From: Tethya wilhelma
Lineage: Eukaryota > Porifera > Demospongiae > Tethyida > Tethyidae
DNA length: 64,000 nucleotides
Direction: 5' to 3'
Assembly: GCA_964030475.1 (NCBI GenBank)
Contig: CAXIPT010000001.1
Location: 15,784,308 to 15,848,307, forward strand
Positions 12,701-25,800 of this stretch are shown here, piece by piece (positions within the stretch are counted from its first letter, which is position 1; every line of letters starts with the position of its first letter). The notes beneath the pieces are model-generated. The model made no database searches and had not been told where the DNA came from. It saw only the letters and a list, made by a program, of their open reading frames with translations. The translations under genes were made by a program, and so were the position numbers.

Positions 12701-13609
12701 TACACTCATTGTGTCGGCACTGTTGTGTGTGTGTCATCACACATGTGTAACTGTTCAATTACATGCACTGTAGGTGTGCCCATGCAGTGTGCAGCTGCTG
12801 GAGTGGCATGTGGGCTTGTCATTCGGACTCATTCTGATTCTGATGAGATACAGGAATATCAAATTCTGTCAGACATAAATGTAAGATCATAGTTTTAATC
12901 ATGGATATTGTAGCTTATATCCATGTTTTAATGTATGCCAGTACCGTAATCATATCTCCAAATTTCTGGCAATATTTTCATGAATATTGTACATGTGTGC
13001 ATCACTATACTTTGGTTAGGGTATTGAAGATGCTGTAGGGAACATGGATTTCAAGGTGGCTGGTACTAGACAAGGAGTCACTTCACTTCAGGTTAGTGGT
13101 CAAACTTGAAAGATTTGAAAACAGATTTTTCACAATCACCTTGAAGAGTCTACTCAATTGTCATCCTTGTAGATTGATGTGAAAGGAATGCCTGGTCTTC
13201 CTCACACCATCTTTGAGCAGGCTCTGATTCAGTCTCGCGATGCCCGCCATCAGGTGTTGGATACGATGGACCAGTGCATGCCGTTGCCTAGAGATGACAT
13301 CAAAGAAAATGGTCCTGCATTTGGTATGTGATTTGGTCTCTGTATATTTATGGTTCTAACTATATAGCTAATGCAGGAATCCCATTTTGATCATTGCATT
13401 ACGGGCTTTGATCTTCCAATCACCACCACTACAAGTAATCTAGCTTCTATACTATATATAAGTTTTGAAGAGTGTAACTTTCACAGATGTCTCTAGTCAC
13501 CTTTTTGCATTTTAAGTTTCACTGATGAGCTGCATATAATTATTATATGTTGTGGAAAATTGTGCAGTAGATTGTGATCTGTATGGATATTTTCCCATTA
13601 TTCATACAT

Positions 13610-13658
<49 letters not shown>

Positions 13659-16600
13659 GTATTAATGACCATAACATCAACACTCTTTCAGCTACCATCA
13701 CAGTCCCTACCAACAAGCGTCCCAAGCTGTTGGGTGTTGGTGGCTACAACCTCCGATCTCTTCAAGACATGACTGGTGTGAGAGCAGACATGATCAGCGA
13801 GGATCAGTTGTCTGTCTTTGCACCAAAAAAAGAAGCCATGGAAGAATTCAGAGAGATTGTGGATGGAATCCTAAATGAAACGGTAGCAAATAAGAGCATG
13901 CAGACATTTTGACAAGTTTTCAACTATTCAGCATAGAATTCTCCATAGTTAGAGAGATAGATACTTAGAATGTTATTTGCACGTAATATTACTGGTGTCT
14001 TGGTGTCATTTTCTAAAATTTTTCCCCTCTTATTTTTAGGAACCTGAATTTGAGATTGATTCTAGCCTTACAGCCACTGTCGTGGAGCAGAGAGACTATG
14101 GATTCATCATACAACTTGCCCCAGGTGTTACCTCTCTACTGCACATCAGTCAGCTCAGTCATGATCATGTAAGTATGCCAGCCATGCACCTAGTCTGGTA
14201 CATTTACTAAAGTCCATCTGGTTTGAGAATATCCAACCAATTTCAAAATTTCAAGCACCATTGGAAAGCGTTCGTTCTCCCTGTTCTGGCTTTTCCAGCT
14301 TCCTTCGCCTCACCAGATGGACTTTACTATGTAGCAGGAAGTTTTTGTGGAGCGTATTTTTTGCTTTTTTTTGCTGATCACTCTTGTTCTGTGAAATAAG
14401 TTTAGTGCACTTGTTTTATCACTCAAGTACTTTATGGCATGTAGACATTGGTAGTCTGATTAAATTTTATTCCCTCCAATATTATGTGCTATACGGTAGT
14501 TGAATGTTTCAGATTCTATTACTATAATTTAATACTGTTGGCGGATTGTCAAAAATTTAGTGATTGGCGGATTTTATTTTTAAGGATGCTATTTTACTTG
14601 CACACAGATCAAAAATATCAGTGATTATCCTCTCAAAGTTGGAGACGAGGTTACTGTGAAATACCAGGGGAAGAATCTCAGAGGAAGGCACATGGTGTCA
14701 GCTAAAGCCCTTACAGCTAGTCCAAAAGTACGTTCACATAGCTCCTCTTCATCCAGCAGTGACGGTAGCACCAATGTGTCTAGAGAAAGAGCTCTTGTAA
14801 AGGTGAGTTATTGCAACTGCCTTTAGTAGAGCAGCATCAGTATGTGTATAGTGTAGTTATTTAGCAACGTCATTTAATTGTCAACTCCAATGTAGGGATT
14901 TAAGGTTGGTTCAATCATTCCAGCTAAAGTTATTGAAGAAAGAGAGTTTGGGTTCATTGTAGAGCTAGCAAAAGGCGTCACCACATTCTTGCACTTCAGT
15001 CATATCACCCAAGATCAGGCAAGCTAGTCCAGCCCAGCTCAGTGTATCCATGCTCGGGAAGTTGTGATCTGATACCAATTTTACATCATCTAGGTTAAGA
15101 GTATGAAAGAATTGAAAGACAAATTTCCTATAGAAGTAGGCCACGAGGTCATGGTGAAGTATTTAGGGAAAAATCCTCAAGGAAAGCACTTGGTATCACA
15201 TCAAGCCAGTATTCCTCAGCCAACAAAGGTACGCTGTGGAGTGAAATTTGGTGGCATTGGTCAGCTTAGTCGTGATATACAGGCCATACATTGAATCACT
15301 GCCTTCTGTGACTTTTTAAAAAATAATTTATGATAATACAGGAATTTGAAGTTGGTTCAATTATTCCAGCTAAAGTTATTGAAGAAAGAGAGTTTGGGTT
15401 CATTGTGGAGCTAGCAAAAGGCGTCACCACCGTGTTGCACTTTAGCCAGATCACCCATGATCAGGTAAGCTAGTATAGCTCAGTGTATTGGATCCACTTG
15501 TATGATGATTCTGAATCATTTTATTTTAATCATGTAGATTTGGAGTATGAAACAGTTAAAGAATACAATTTGTATAGAAGTAGGTCAAGAGGTCATGGTC
15601 AAGTATTTAGGAAGAAATTCTAATGGAAAGCACTTGATATCTCATAAAGACTTCATTAAGTCCACAGAGGTATGAAAGTTGTTTTTTGTTTGTTGGTGAT
15701 ATATAGGCTGTGCCGGCAGTCAAAACCAGATCTATGACATTTGGAAGCAACAAGGTCATTCACTAACACTCCATGTATGGTTTTCTTTTGGTCACATCCA
15801 AACCATAGGTTGAGTGTGAGTGACTGACTACCCTAGCCTCGTAAACCAGGCCTTCCCCACTATGCTTATTTTAAGCACTTAGCAATATACAGTGCCCGGG
15901 GAGGGCCTGGTTTGTGAGGCCGTTTCAGTTTCACTTTGTGTATTAAAACAAGCATTCAAACGGACTCTACATTAAAAATGAAACTATGGCTAATGCTACG
16001 ATAATGCAGGAATTTGAAGTTGGTTCAACTATTCCAGCTAAAGTTATTGAAGAAAAAGAGTTTGGGTTCATTGTAGAGCTAGCAAAAGGTGTCACCCCCA
16101 TCTTACACTATAGCCAAATCATCCATGATCAGGTAAAGTACAGCTTAGTGTATTGGATCCAAGGCTCTTGAACCACTTGTGTCATGATTCTGAACCATTG
16201 TAATCATGTAGATTGACAGTATGAAAGAGCTGAAGGACGTTTTTTCTGTAGAAGTAGGTCAAGAAATCATGGTCAAGTATTTAGGAAGAAATTCTAATGG
16301 AAAGCACTTGATAACACATAAAGACTTCATTCCTAAGCCCACAGAGGTATGAAAGTTTGTTTGGTTTTTCTGTTTGTTTTTAAGTCACCAAATTATAATA
16401 CAGGAATTTGAAGTTGGTTCAACTATTCCAGCTAAAGTTATTGAAGAAAAAGAGTTTGGGTTCATTGTAGAGCTAGCAAAAGGCGTCACTGCATTCTTGC
16501 GCTTCAGTCAGCTCACCCATGATATAGTAAGTTAGCAAGGCTTATGTACCTAAGTGAAATTGTGGTATATCAGATCATATCATTGTAATTATGTAGATTG

Positions 16601-17448
16601 ACAGTATGAAAGAATTAAAGGACATTTTCCCTGTAGAAGTAGGTCAAGAAATCATGGTCAAGTATTTGAGACTCAGTCCTCAAGGAAGGCACATGATTTC
16701 ACATAAAGCTCTTGTTCCCACTGATTCCACAAAGGTATAGTAAAAATTATGCACTCGAATGAATTTTTTTTTAAAAAAAATAATGCGTTGGCCGGGAGTC
16801 GAACCCGGATCTATTGCTTGGAAGGCAACAATGCTAACCGTTACACCACCAACGCTCACTTGGTGGTGGCACACAATTTGTCACTTTTTGTAGTAAACCA
16901 AGCCCACATTGTTTTGACTAAAATGAGACCACTCCCTTATTTACTCACTCTAATACAAACACTCAGTCTCCATGGAATTTCGCATGTGACATGTTGTTTG
17001 GTTGTTGTTTAGGAAATACCATTTGAGATTGGTTCGACCATCGAAGCAAAGATTATAGGAATACGGAAGATTGGCTATAAATTGGAGCTAAGTCCTGGAG
17101 TCCGTGCATTTATGCACAAATCACACATCAGTCACAAAGAGGTGAGTCATATCGAACAACACCAATAGTTATTATGGTCCACTTTCAGTGGAAACTTGGA
17201 AGGAAGAAGTAATAATAATTATGAACAGTAATGTAAATTTGGCTTGTTATCCTTTAATTATTATTATCATCATTGTTTTATTACTGAGGCTGTCCACTCA
17301 ATGTATACATTAGATTGATGACATTGGTGAGGTGCCTCTGGAGGTTGGGGACACCATCAAGGTCAAGTACGTGGGAACAGACAATGAAGGTCTCCCTCTC
17401 TTGTCCCGTAAAGCTCGATTTGAACCACCACCAACAGACTCAGCTTGA
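9763..17448 (+). CDS. PNPT1: Mitochondrial polynucleotide phosphorylase with six S1 domains
   Basis: PNPase is a 3'-5' phosphorolytic exoribonuclease of mitochondria. Exons: 9763-10049 (Ser/Arg-rich probable presequence), 10150-10210, 10330-10378, [gap N 10379], 10393-10508, 10714-10923, 11887-12060, 12146-12182, 12246-12312, 12386-12475, 12545-12598, 12774-12880, 13020-13091, 13173-13323, 13692-13882, 14040-14168, 14608-14802, 14896-15018, 15094-15228, 15342-15464, 15538-15669, 16010-16132, 16212-16346, 16404-16526, 16597-16734, 17013-17141, 17314-17448. All frames after the gap agree. The second RNase PH domain is complete ([15 protein letters not shown]; the aspartates in [16 protein letters not shown] are kept). 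The KH motif is GVGGYNL. Instead of one S1 domain there are six exon-pair S1 units; units 2-5 are nearly identical. The core of the first RNase PH domain is missing at the gap. The intron after 15018 begins with GC. Confidence 0.93.
10379..10379. other. Assembly gap hidden as one N inside PNPT1
   Basis: The exon reading [16 protein letters not shown] stops here. The next coding sequence ([13 protein letters not shown]) corresponds to a part of PNPase far downstream. The conserved VDYREKAAAAGRIPTN and RPLFP regions are absent, so several exons are lost. Confidence 0.85.
10541..10682. repeat. Palindromic element (ATACCATAGATC..GGGAAATTTTCAC termini)
   Basis: The left end ataccatagatcgggaaatt is inverted at the right as aatttcctgatctacggtat. 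It lies in a PNPT1 intron. A second member of the family is at 45037-45146 in a LYST intron. Confidence 0.7.
10952..11729. mobile_element. Non-autonomous TIR element, family with GCCTCGGCGC ends (copy 1)
   Basis: The left end reads gcctcggcacgtgcgtagca followed by cgtgcagaggattatggtag. The right end is the inverted form gtgcgccgaggcttatgcac followed by catcggtgcctt. A CAACAG-rich hairpin lies in the middle (11205-11265). There is no coding capacity. It sits in the PNPT1 intron between 10923 and 11887. Two more copies are at 60550-61005 and 63045-63977. Confidence 0.7.
13613..13657. repeat. (CA)n microsatellite in a PNPT1 intron
   Basis: A pure CA run, about 34 bases before the acceptor of the KH-domain exon at 13692. 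Confidence 0.9.
14896..16734 (+). repeat. Four tandem two-exon S1-domain units inside PNPT1
   Basis: Units 14896-15228, 15342-15669, 16010-16346 and 16404-16734 each have a 123-base exon and a 132- to 138-base exon with a short intron between. The first exon always encodes a variant of [20 protein letters not shown] followed by IVELAKGVT. The second encodes a variant of [20 protein letters not shown] followed by VKYL. All exon lengths are multiples of three and all introns are phase 0, so units can be gained or lost without breaking the frame. Flanking units 1 (14040-14802) and 6 (17013-17448) are divergent. Confidence 0.93.
16784..16855 (-). tRNA. tRNA-Gly (anticodon TCC)
   Basis: The minus strand reads GCGTTGGTGGTGTAACGGTT at the 5' end. 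The anticodon loop is CTTCCAA (anticodon TCC, closed by TTGC/GCAA), the T arm is CCGGG-TTCGACT-CCCGG, and the acceptor stem GCGTTGG pairs with CCAACGC before discriminator A. Length is 72 with no intron. The internal A and B boxes (TGGTGTAACGGTTAGCA and GGTTCGACTCC) match RNA polymerase III promoters. A T-rich run on the minus strand just downstream (revcomp of the A run at 16773-16780) can terminate transcription. It is antisense within the PNPT1 intron between S1 units 5 and 6. Confidence 0.95.
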
Positions 17449-17821
17449 TCATTGGACTATATAGCTGCATATATGCATGATCTACACATACCGCAACCAG
17501 CAGAGAGTAGACTTAGTATTATATTAATTAATTTTTATAATAACAATAATTATTATCTTTGAACCAAACCACAATGGTTATATTGTCACGTGTTTGAATG
17601 ACACGTTATGTACATAATTATTATTATTATTAGGTATGTAACAATACTTTTCAATTTTGTCAACACAATACAAGATTACAAAGAGGGTATAAAAAAATTA
17701 ATATCAACAAGAATTGCCAGTTCTGATTGTGAATGATTCAACATAATAAAAAAAATGTGCACATCTACATTATAGTATAGGTGCAGTGCATGTGTGTGGA
17801 GCATGTATCATACACAGTCAG
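17449..17821. other. Shared 3' region of convergent PNPT1 and Pellino
   Basis: There are 373 bases between two facing stop codons. The stretch is A/T-rich and presumably contains both 3' untranslated regions and polyadenylation sites. No other feature was recognised. Confidence 0.5.
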
Positions 17822-20800
17822 CTAGTTGAATAGGAGCTTGACGGCCGGTCTATCCTGGTCCAGTGGTGATGAACAAAACGGACACCTTGCTGTCCACTCG
17901 CTGGCTAAATGAGGTATCTTCACTGACAACCAGTATCTATTGTGAAACAAGAGACAGTTAAGTCACAAACACTTCATCACTGATGTTGGTCTGCATTCAT
18001 CTAGTGGCGCACTGGCAATTGATACTCTCATGCATGAAAGAGATGAAGCTGGTTTACGGGGTATAGCTGTAAAGATAAAAATTAATAATTAACTTGCAAC
18101 TCACTGTGTGGTCTTCTCAGTGGTGACGTGGCCACATGGAACAAAGGCGTGGGTCAGTGGGCCGTCATCGATGAAGAATCCACGCTCCAAACCAAGATCC
18201 AACTTCACGTAGGGCCCCGTTTCAAAACACAGTGGACACGTCCGTTGTAGGTTGTCCTCGTGAGGTGCTGCCTTCCAGTTGTGGTAGCTGTAGACGTGAC
18301 CGCAGGCAAGGTAGACCCACGGCTCTCTAGAGGCCACTGAGGCAGCCTCATCCAAATCCTGGGCATGGTTGTGAGCGTATGCATGTATGTACTCGTAATT
18401 CCAGGTTCTACATATACTGATATTTGTTCAGGTTATGTTGGCTAACAAATCTGGCTACAGGAGAGGCCTTTTTGGATGGCTACATAAGTCAGAATGACCT
18501 CAACTGGTCATCCTGATCACAATCTACCTCATACTTTTTTGTAAAATGCTCTGACTTTGAGTTAAGAGAGTTCTGTGTAGGTTAAAGGTTCTTAAACAAA
18601 TTTTTTACTAAATTAGCACAGCCATGAGTCTGAAAAGGAAGAAGATGACTTGCCAGTTTTTCCAAGAGTGTAATGGGAGCTTAAATGTTGTGTATTCTGT
18701 GTATTTATAGTGTCACCTCATGCAGACTGACCGTGCTAGTGCTGACTGCTGACATGGCAGATTCACTCCTGAAGTGAAGTGTTAGAAAGTTCACGGGGCA
18801 CTGTGGAGACTTCTCATTGAGAGACTTCCTGTGCTCTCTGAGGATGGTGTGACTGACCCCTTGCTCCAGACCGATGGCCGTCCTCCACATGAGGGTGATA
18901 CCACACAGATCAATGAGACAACCGTCTGTAAGAATGTTAGTCTCTTCAGGGACCTGGGGAGGAGTAAGAGAGATCAAGTTGAGCAACAAAATTATTTAAA
19001 AAATCAGCCTTTTAAATGATTCAAGCTATATCCAGAAGGAGGTACGAGCTACTATATACACTGAGCTGGTACTTTGATAATTCTGCAGATGAGACCTAGC
19101 CTCGTGCCCAGGCTACCCTGTGTGGCTTGAGAATTAAATGCGGGGAACAAGGTCTGGGAACGAGGCTACTGAAATGATCACATGCACCAAAAATGCAAGC
19201 TTAGCACAATATACAGCTGTTGTACCTCCTCTGAAGTCAACAGACACTAAAGTTGATCTGGTTTGAGAATGGCACCGGAAGTTTAACACGTGGTCGATAA
19301 TAAGATTCGTGACGTTCATAATACATGCCAGTCAATACTATCTTATGGTCGATACTTTCCTTATGGGATATACAGCTAACTTTTGACTGGTAAGGCACAG
19401 ATAGCTGAAAAAGCAACCAAAAGAACAGTGCATTCCAATGGCATTTGAAATTGGTTGGATAATAAGAATTTTTTTCTACCTGGGAATAAAACAATCAATA
19501 AACATGATACTCCTTGTCAGAAACACCTACTATACTTAATAAACTCAAATGCACGATGTTACAGTTGTCAATTCCTTAGACTTATGGATGGCTATATTTC
19601 GGAGATGAAAGTGCAACACTGCCACTTTCAATATCAGCTGCCACTTCAACGGTGTTCATTCCAGGTGGAAAATCTATTTGAATAGGTCCAACATTTGGAG
19701 GAGGTAAAAAACAACCTTCCTCAACATTGTTGAAGAGGGCAAGATAGTAGGTAGAGGTCATGTTGAAGGATACTTGCACTCCACCGCTGACATTCTCCCG
19801 CACAGCAAGTAGTTTTTTGCTGAGGCTTATACCTAGGTTTTGTTTGTGAGGTGTAGAGTTCTTGAAGATGATACAGCCAGGTGTTCCCTTTCCTGTCTTC
19901 CTCAGTTGTACAAATCCTCTTTCCATGTATGCTTCATAATTAAATCCATCTTCAGCATCCATTGTTATGTTCCCATCAATAAAATCCATTTGTGGCCCGA
20001 CTGGTATTCTTGCCTGAGCCAGGCTGGTCTGGTTGGTTTGGTTTATTTGGTTTTCTGCTAGAGTAACTTGAAATTGAGTGTCCCATTTCAAATCTCCCCA
20101 GGTTGGATACTCTTGCAGAGCAGAAAGAACAAGTTCTTTCCAAACTATATTTTGCACACCTTCTTCCTGTGAATGGTCTTGGTAGAGAACAAAGTGCCAG
20201 CCTTGATTAGTCAAGTTTTTCCCATTAAACTGAAGATTCACATCTGACATGGTGAATTTAACTGTTCTTTGAAATACAGAAGCATAGCTTGTAGTCACTA
20301 AAGATGCAGTTTTACAAAAAGTCTATTATAATGCTAAGCCCTTGTTTTTATATATACTGTACTTTGGACAACCACAATTTGTAACCACCATAGATAACAT
20401 CTAACATAAAAGGCACGTGACATTCAATATAGCATGTGACATACCTTGTACGTTAGATGATACAGTAATTACGTCCAGTGGGTTGCATTACAGATTATGT
20501 AATGCAGTGCTGTAGTAGAGAAACCATACAAACTCTCTCTACTGTCTCTCTACGGGCAACGTCATTCACGTGATTTTGCGTACCAGGCTCTCTCCCTTCC
20601 TATTTTGTACGTGCACGTGCATAAATATTCACTGGGAGAGAGCCTGGGAACAAGGCTATGCCCAACACGGTTAGGTCTGTTGTAAAGATGATGATTGAAG
20701 AAGAGCTCACAAAAGAAGGAAATAAACTCACAGAGACACTCGGGACAAAAAGGTGACCTGTTCCAAGTATCATGGTAAAAAGGAAGTAAACGAGCGCCCA

Positions 20801-21246
20801 CACAGTGTGTAGCACTGAACAAAATGTGTAGAGTCTGGCATCTTCCCAAAACAAAATAACATAATCATTACACTGAAACGCCTTGCTCCGGGACAAATGC
20901 AAACTTCAAGCTATACATCATGATGGCCAACAGTGACACGGGGTCTGTGATATCCATAGTACTGATGTTGATGGAGATACACCTGGCTGGCAGTGATCTT
21001 ATCAGTTCACATGGTAACTACTGGTTATAGTCAAGAATTTTGAGGTTAGTCTTATCATTTCAAGAGGTCACTACCAACTACAACTCCATCCAACCCCGTT
21101 TCCCACCAAGAATGTGAAGGGGAAAAAAAAATTCTTGCAATCATGCCCATATTTATGTGTGACATTTCTGCAATGCAGCAAGTAAAATGTAGCTACCTGT
21201 ATACGATGGCACACACACATGCAAACAAAGAAAAGCTTTCTCAAAG

Positions 21247-21287
<41 letters not shown>

Positions 21288-22846
21288 TCGCATCCACTCA
21301 CCGAATCACCAGGTGATCTCGATGATCTTTGTCCTCTTAGTTTCCGTACGTTTCCCATGACGGTGACCTCTCTCCACTCCCCTGGGTTCACCCCCGACTC
21401 AAAGTTACCAGTGGGTCTCATGTAGGCAATACCATTTGTTGTCAGTCCATCATGCTCTTTGGTAGGCAGCTGCCACATTGGAGCATTCACCTGGGACAGA
21501 CGAGAAGTTGTGAATGACATGTGGAGTTCCAAACAACAACAACAACAAAAACAAAAATAAGAAATGGTAATGTTAGTCTGGATATCAAGCTTGATCCATT
21601 CTATCTCATATTGTGCAAACAGCAGTGTCTAAACTCTATGGGTTCATTCGTTCACACAACCCCCCCCCCCAATAACATCAACAAAAAAAGTAAAAGGGGT
21701 TAGCACAGAAACGGGACTACGTATCTTAACTACAGACCAAAGTAGTGGTTATTATAATATGATGTGTACCATCGTGCATACTGCACTTACAGAGAGCTGT
21801 ATTCTCCCTTGTGTGTCAAATGCAGCTGCATACAGTCTCGCTGAATAGGGTGGTTTTCTCTCACACTGGATCCTACATGCATAGCGAGACACGGTGCTGT
21901 TTGGCTTGTACTGCTTCTGTCCATTTTGACCAGTAATTGTTTCCACGACAACGAAATCTATTGCTGAATCTGCAGACCGACCAATCTACATACAAGGAGA
22001 GGATTCTGATTATCATCACACACACACACATACATACACACTAAGAGGAGAGTACAAGAGTTTACATATGTAGTACACGGAATGGGATAGTCACAATACT
22101 CAGCACATTAGATGTAGAATATGCATAGATTTTTATTATTGTATGCACTTAAGAGTAATGGCAACCGCCCTCCTAATCAGATCAACCCTGTCCAATAATC
22201 ATTTAACGACATGACAAAACGAAGTAGCCAGGATGAGTGACTGCTGTCAGAGATTAAAGCCAACTGATGGTCAAAGCCAAAAAAAAAACAAGTCGAGCAC
22301 CTCTACAGAAAGCTCAACTCAATTCAAAGCTTCTACATTGTTTTATCTTTGGGGATACAGACAGTGTGCAAGTAGAGTCATACCAGTCGACAGTGCAAAG
22401 TGAATTATAGACTCAAATTTCTCTACTCCAGTTCCATGCACTCATCACATGCATGCACACACAACCTCATACCCAGGCTCTCCCCTTTGACCTTTCATAC
22501 ACACACCCACACACACGCACATAAAGAGAGATCCATTTCCAACCTGCAGTATGCAATATAAGATCTAGCCTTGTAACCAGGCCAGGCAATCCAAAGGAAA
22601 GAGAACTCTCCCCTCTACTTCAAACACCTAGCTACAAGACTACCCACACATGTGACTTTCACAATAAGCTGTGCATCTAAGCACTACATGTAGGTGAGTG
22701 TATGTATGCGATGCATTCAGTCTGTACCTGAAAGAGATCTGTACTGCTGTCGTGACCGTACTCTGTGACACAAGAGCTGGAGGAGGACTTGGACATGGTC
22801 ACTGTATGAGTCGATTTACGAGCAAGAGAGTCAGTATCCTGTATAC

Positions 22847-22893
<47 letters not shown>

Positions 22894-25800
22894 TATTGCT
22901 TAGAAACGAAGCGTTTCAGCATGATATTTCTGGCCAGTGTGCCGGGCCACAGAGAATGGAGGGTGGCTGAGAAGTACAAGGCAGTGAAATAGAGGTACAC
23001 AAAATTAAACGAATTATCTACACGACCAACCACTCACTCACTCACTCATAATAATAGCACATTAGGTTATGTCCACTATATGCTGGCAAGTTTACTTTGT
23101 GCTCTGTGCTCACACATGCAGGCACACACACACAGACATCTGTATATGCAACGTTACCACAGTCGCAGCCTAGTTATGGTCCATGGTGTGTTCTCTACAG
23201 CTGCTTTACACACCGTTACATGTCCAGTTACATTTTATACAATAATGAACTCTTAAAAAATAGAATAACATCATGCAGGAAACGCTGTAGATTAGGTTAC
23301 ATCATCAAATTCAAGTACATGTGCAGATGCTCGTGAAGCTAGTTAAAGCTCTTAAGAAACACTTCCGCTGGTTCTTGTGTGGAATAGTATTAGGACCCTT
23401 CCTAATGTTCCTCTTGTAGACTCACAATGCACTCGTTTCAGAGTCATTTGTAGTAATGGCTAAACACATTTAGTGTTTTTGTTTTTTTTCAATGGCAGTG
23501 AATAGCTTTAGGTCATGACATTCGATTCATACAGCTGCCTGTTCTATTGTAGAGAGATGTAGTGTTTGTCTCGTTCTTTTTGCTTGTCTTTGTGCCGAAG
23601 ACAATCACTGTGTGTTTATGCTAGGTGCAACACTAACAGTGACTGGTCAGACATGGTCAATCATACGGAGTGAATCATTGGGATGCAATGAATGGATGAG
23701 TAAATGGAGACTACAATAAATAGCTAGGCATGATATAGCTTCCAACAATGTGGCTTTAGTATGTGGGAGTGTAATTTGTAGCACACAATCTATTCCCAAG
23801 CTGTTTATATGTAGGTCTCAGGGCAGCTATCCACCCAACAGAAGCAGCTGTTGCCAAAAAATAAAGTAATGGATGGGTGGATTGAAAATTGTGCACGAGC
23901 TCCATCAGCAAAATAGTTTGGACAACACAATCTGGTGTGAGCAATGAGGCATGGACTGACACAGAATGGACAGAATCTGTATTATGTGTAGTATTCTCAA
24001 ACGTAAAAACCAGTCCAAACAGGCTAACAAATTCAAGTAACTATAATACACACACCTCCTCAATCAATTGAAAGTGTACTTGATGTAGCACTGTAGCTAA
24101 GGGTATAAAACAAACGTACCATAGGGTCTCTCACTATGGGAGACACACCAGTGGCCTTGGGCTGCTTCCGTAAGACATATCTGTGGCACATTTTGGAGGA
24201 GATGGCTGGACAGGGCAGAGAACCGTTAGACCTGGGTGGGGGAGGGAGAGGGAAGAGGGAGAAATTGATAACAATTATTATTCCAATTTTGAAATATGAA
24301 ACAAACCACAATGCATTATGTGGTAGGTATAAAGGGTCACATTTCAATGTTTACTGTTTAGCTACTAGAGTACTCTGTTTTGAAACTGTCTATTATTATC
24401 AGTAACAGATAACTTCACCATGGCCATCCTGTACATGTGGGAGTTCATTATACCTAGAGATGCAAGCTCACTGCAATGGCTGCATGCAAACTGCACTTGT
24501 GTACTATAATATTATATAACCTACACATAAGCATGACCTCATCCCTTCCATAACAATATTTTTATAAACATTACAGGCCCCTGGGAGCAATATTTAGTCA
24601 CACATGATGAGGCACTTCCACCAACTATTGAAGGATATAGAACTGTATCGTGCATGCACACAATGTCCAAATTTGAAATGTGCTGATCACCACAGTGACT
24701 CATTTGGAGCAGGTCAACTCCCACTGGGATCAGTGAAGCATCTGTTGTTGTTGTCAGTCTATGGGAACTGACTCTGAGCTATATACATGTAGGTGCTAAC
24801 TCAGCACAGTGCCAAATTTGGACCACACAGAGAGAACCATGGGATAAGTCAATTAAGAGAGAGTAAACTTTTGTGAGGAGCAATTACACACACAGAGGAA
24901 CATGGCTGTCTTCTTTTTGTGAGTGTGTGTGGCTGTTGTTTAATAACCATTCCATAAACACATGGTCGACCGGCACTTCAAAAGAACACTTCTTTTTGTC
25001 AATAACTAGAAAGGGAGTGAACTTGATACCATGATAAACGAGGCCAATTACTTAGAAGAACACCAACAAAAGAACAATTTTCACTTTGGAATCCATCTTG
25101 AAAGACCCTCAACCACTCTCTTTGCTGTGGGTGATATCATGGTGTTCCATAAGAGGCTGACACTTGCACAAAGCCATACCAGGTATCCCATTAACAAGAA
25201 CTTTACCCATGGTGACAAGTGGCTAGAAATTTACACCAGTGGGCAATAATTATTACTAAAACAATCAAGTTAATGCTTAATAGTTATCGCCAGACAATAC
25301 ACCATTGTAGACCCAATTCCCAGTTATGCTGTAAGCACATGTAGTACATAGAACATGACCCACTATCAGCAACTTGGGACAAACAACTAATCACTACACA
25401 AAACAGCTGGTCAATGAAAACACTCCACATACACACGTGTACATACATACATACACAGCTTGTCTAAAATGTATATATATACCATACTAGGTAACTAACG
25501 CACAGTGTGATAATTTTATGTATAGTGTGAGAGCACCAGTACAATGTGGGGGTTGTAGTTTGTGTCAGGGTGGGGGACCGAGACAGAGCTCTGAAACATT
25601 ACAAATACTGGTACTGAGCTCATCATTTAATATGCACAACATATCAAATTATGTGATGAATAACTTAATATTGGATACATATATGCACAGCATGCTGTCA
25701 TCCCTCAGCTAAAATGTTGGCACCAGCAATGAGAAACAGCTGGCAGGCTTAGCAACAGCTTGCAGCATTGGAGGTGTGAGATATAGTGGATACTGTAGGT

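Noticed and set aside
14896..16734. CRISPR-like array, because of regularly repeated blocks
   Set aside because: The repeated units are 123- and about 135-base protein-coding exons with introns, not short repeats with spacers, and the genome is eukaryotic.
20562..20902. Hydrophobic minus-strand open frames in a Pellino intron
   Set aside because: They overlap a palindromic repeat arm (gagagcctgggaacaaggct), are short, lack recognisable motifs, and probably reflect A/T-rich sequence.
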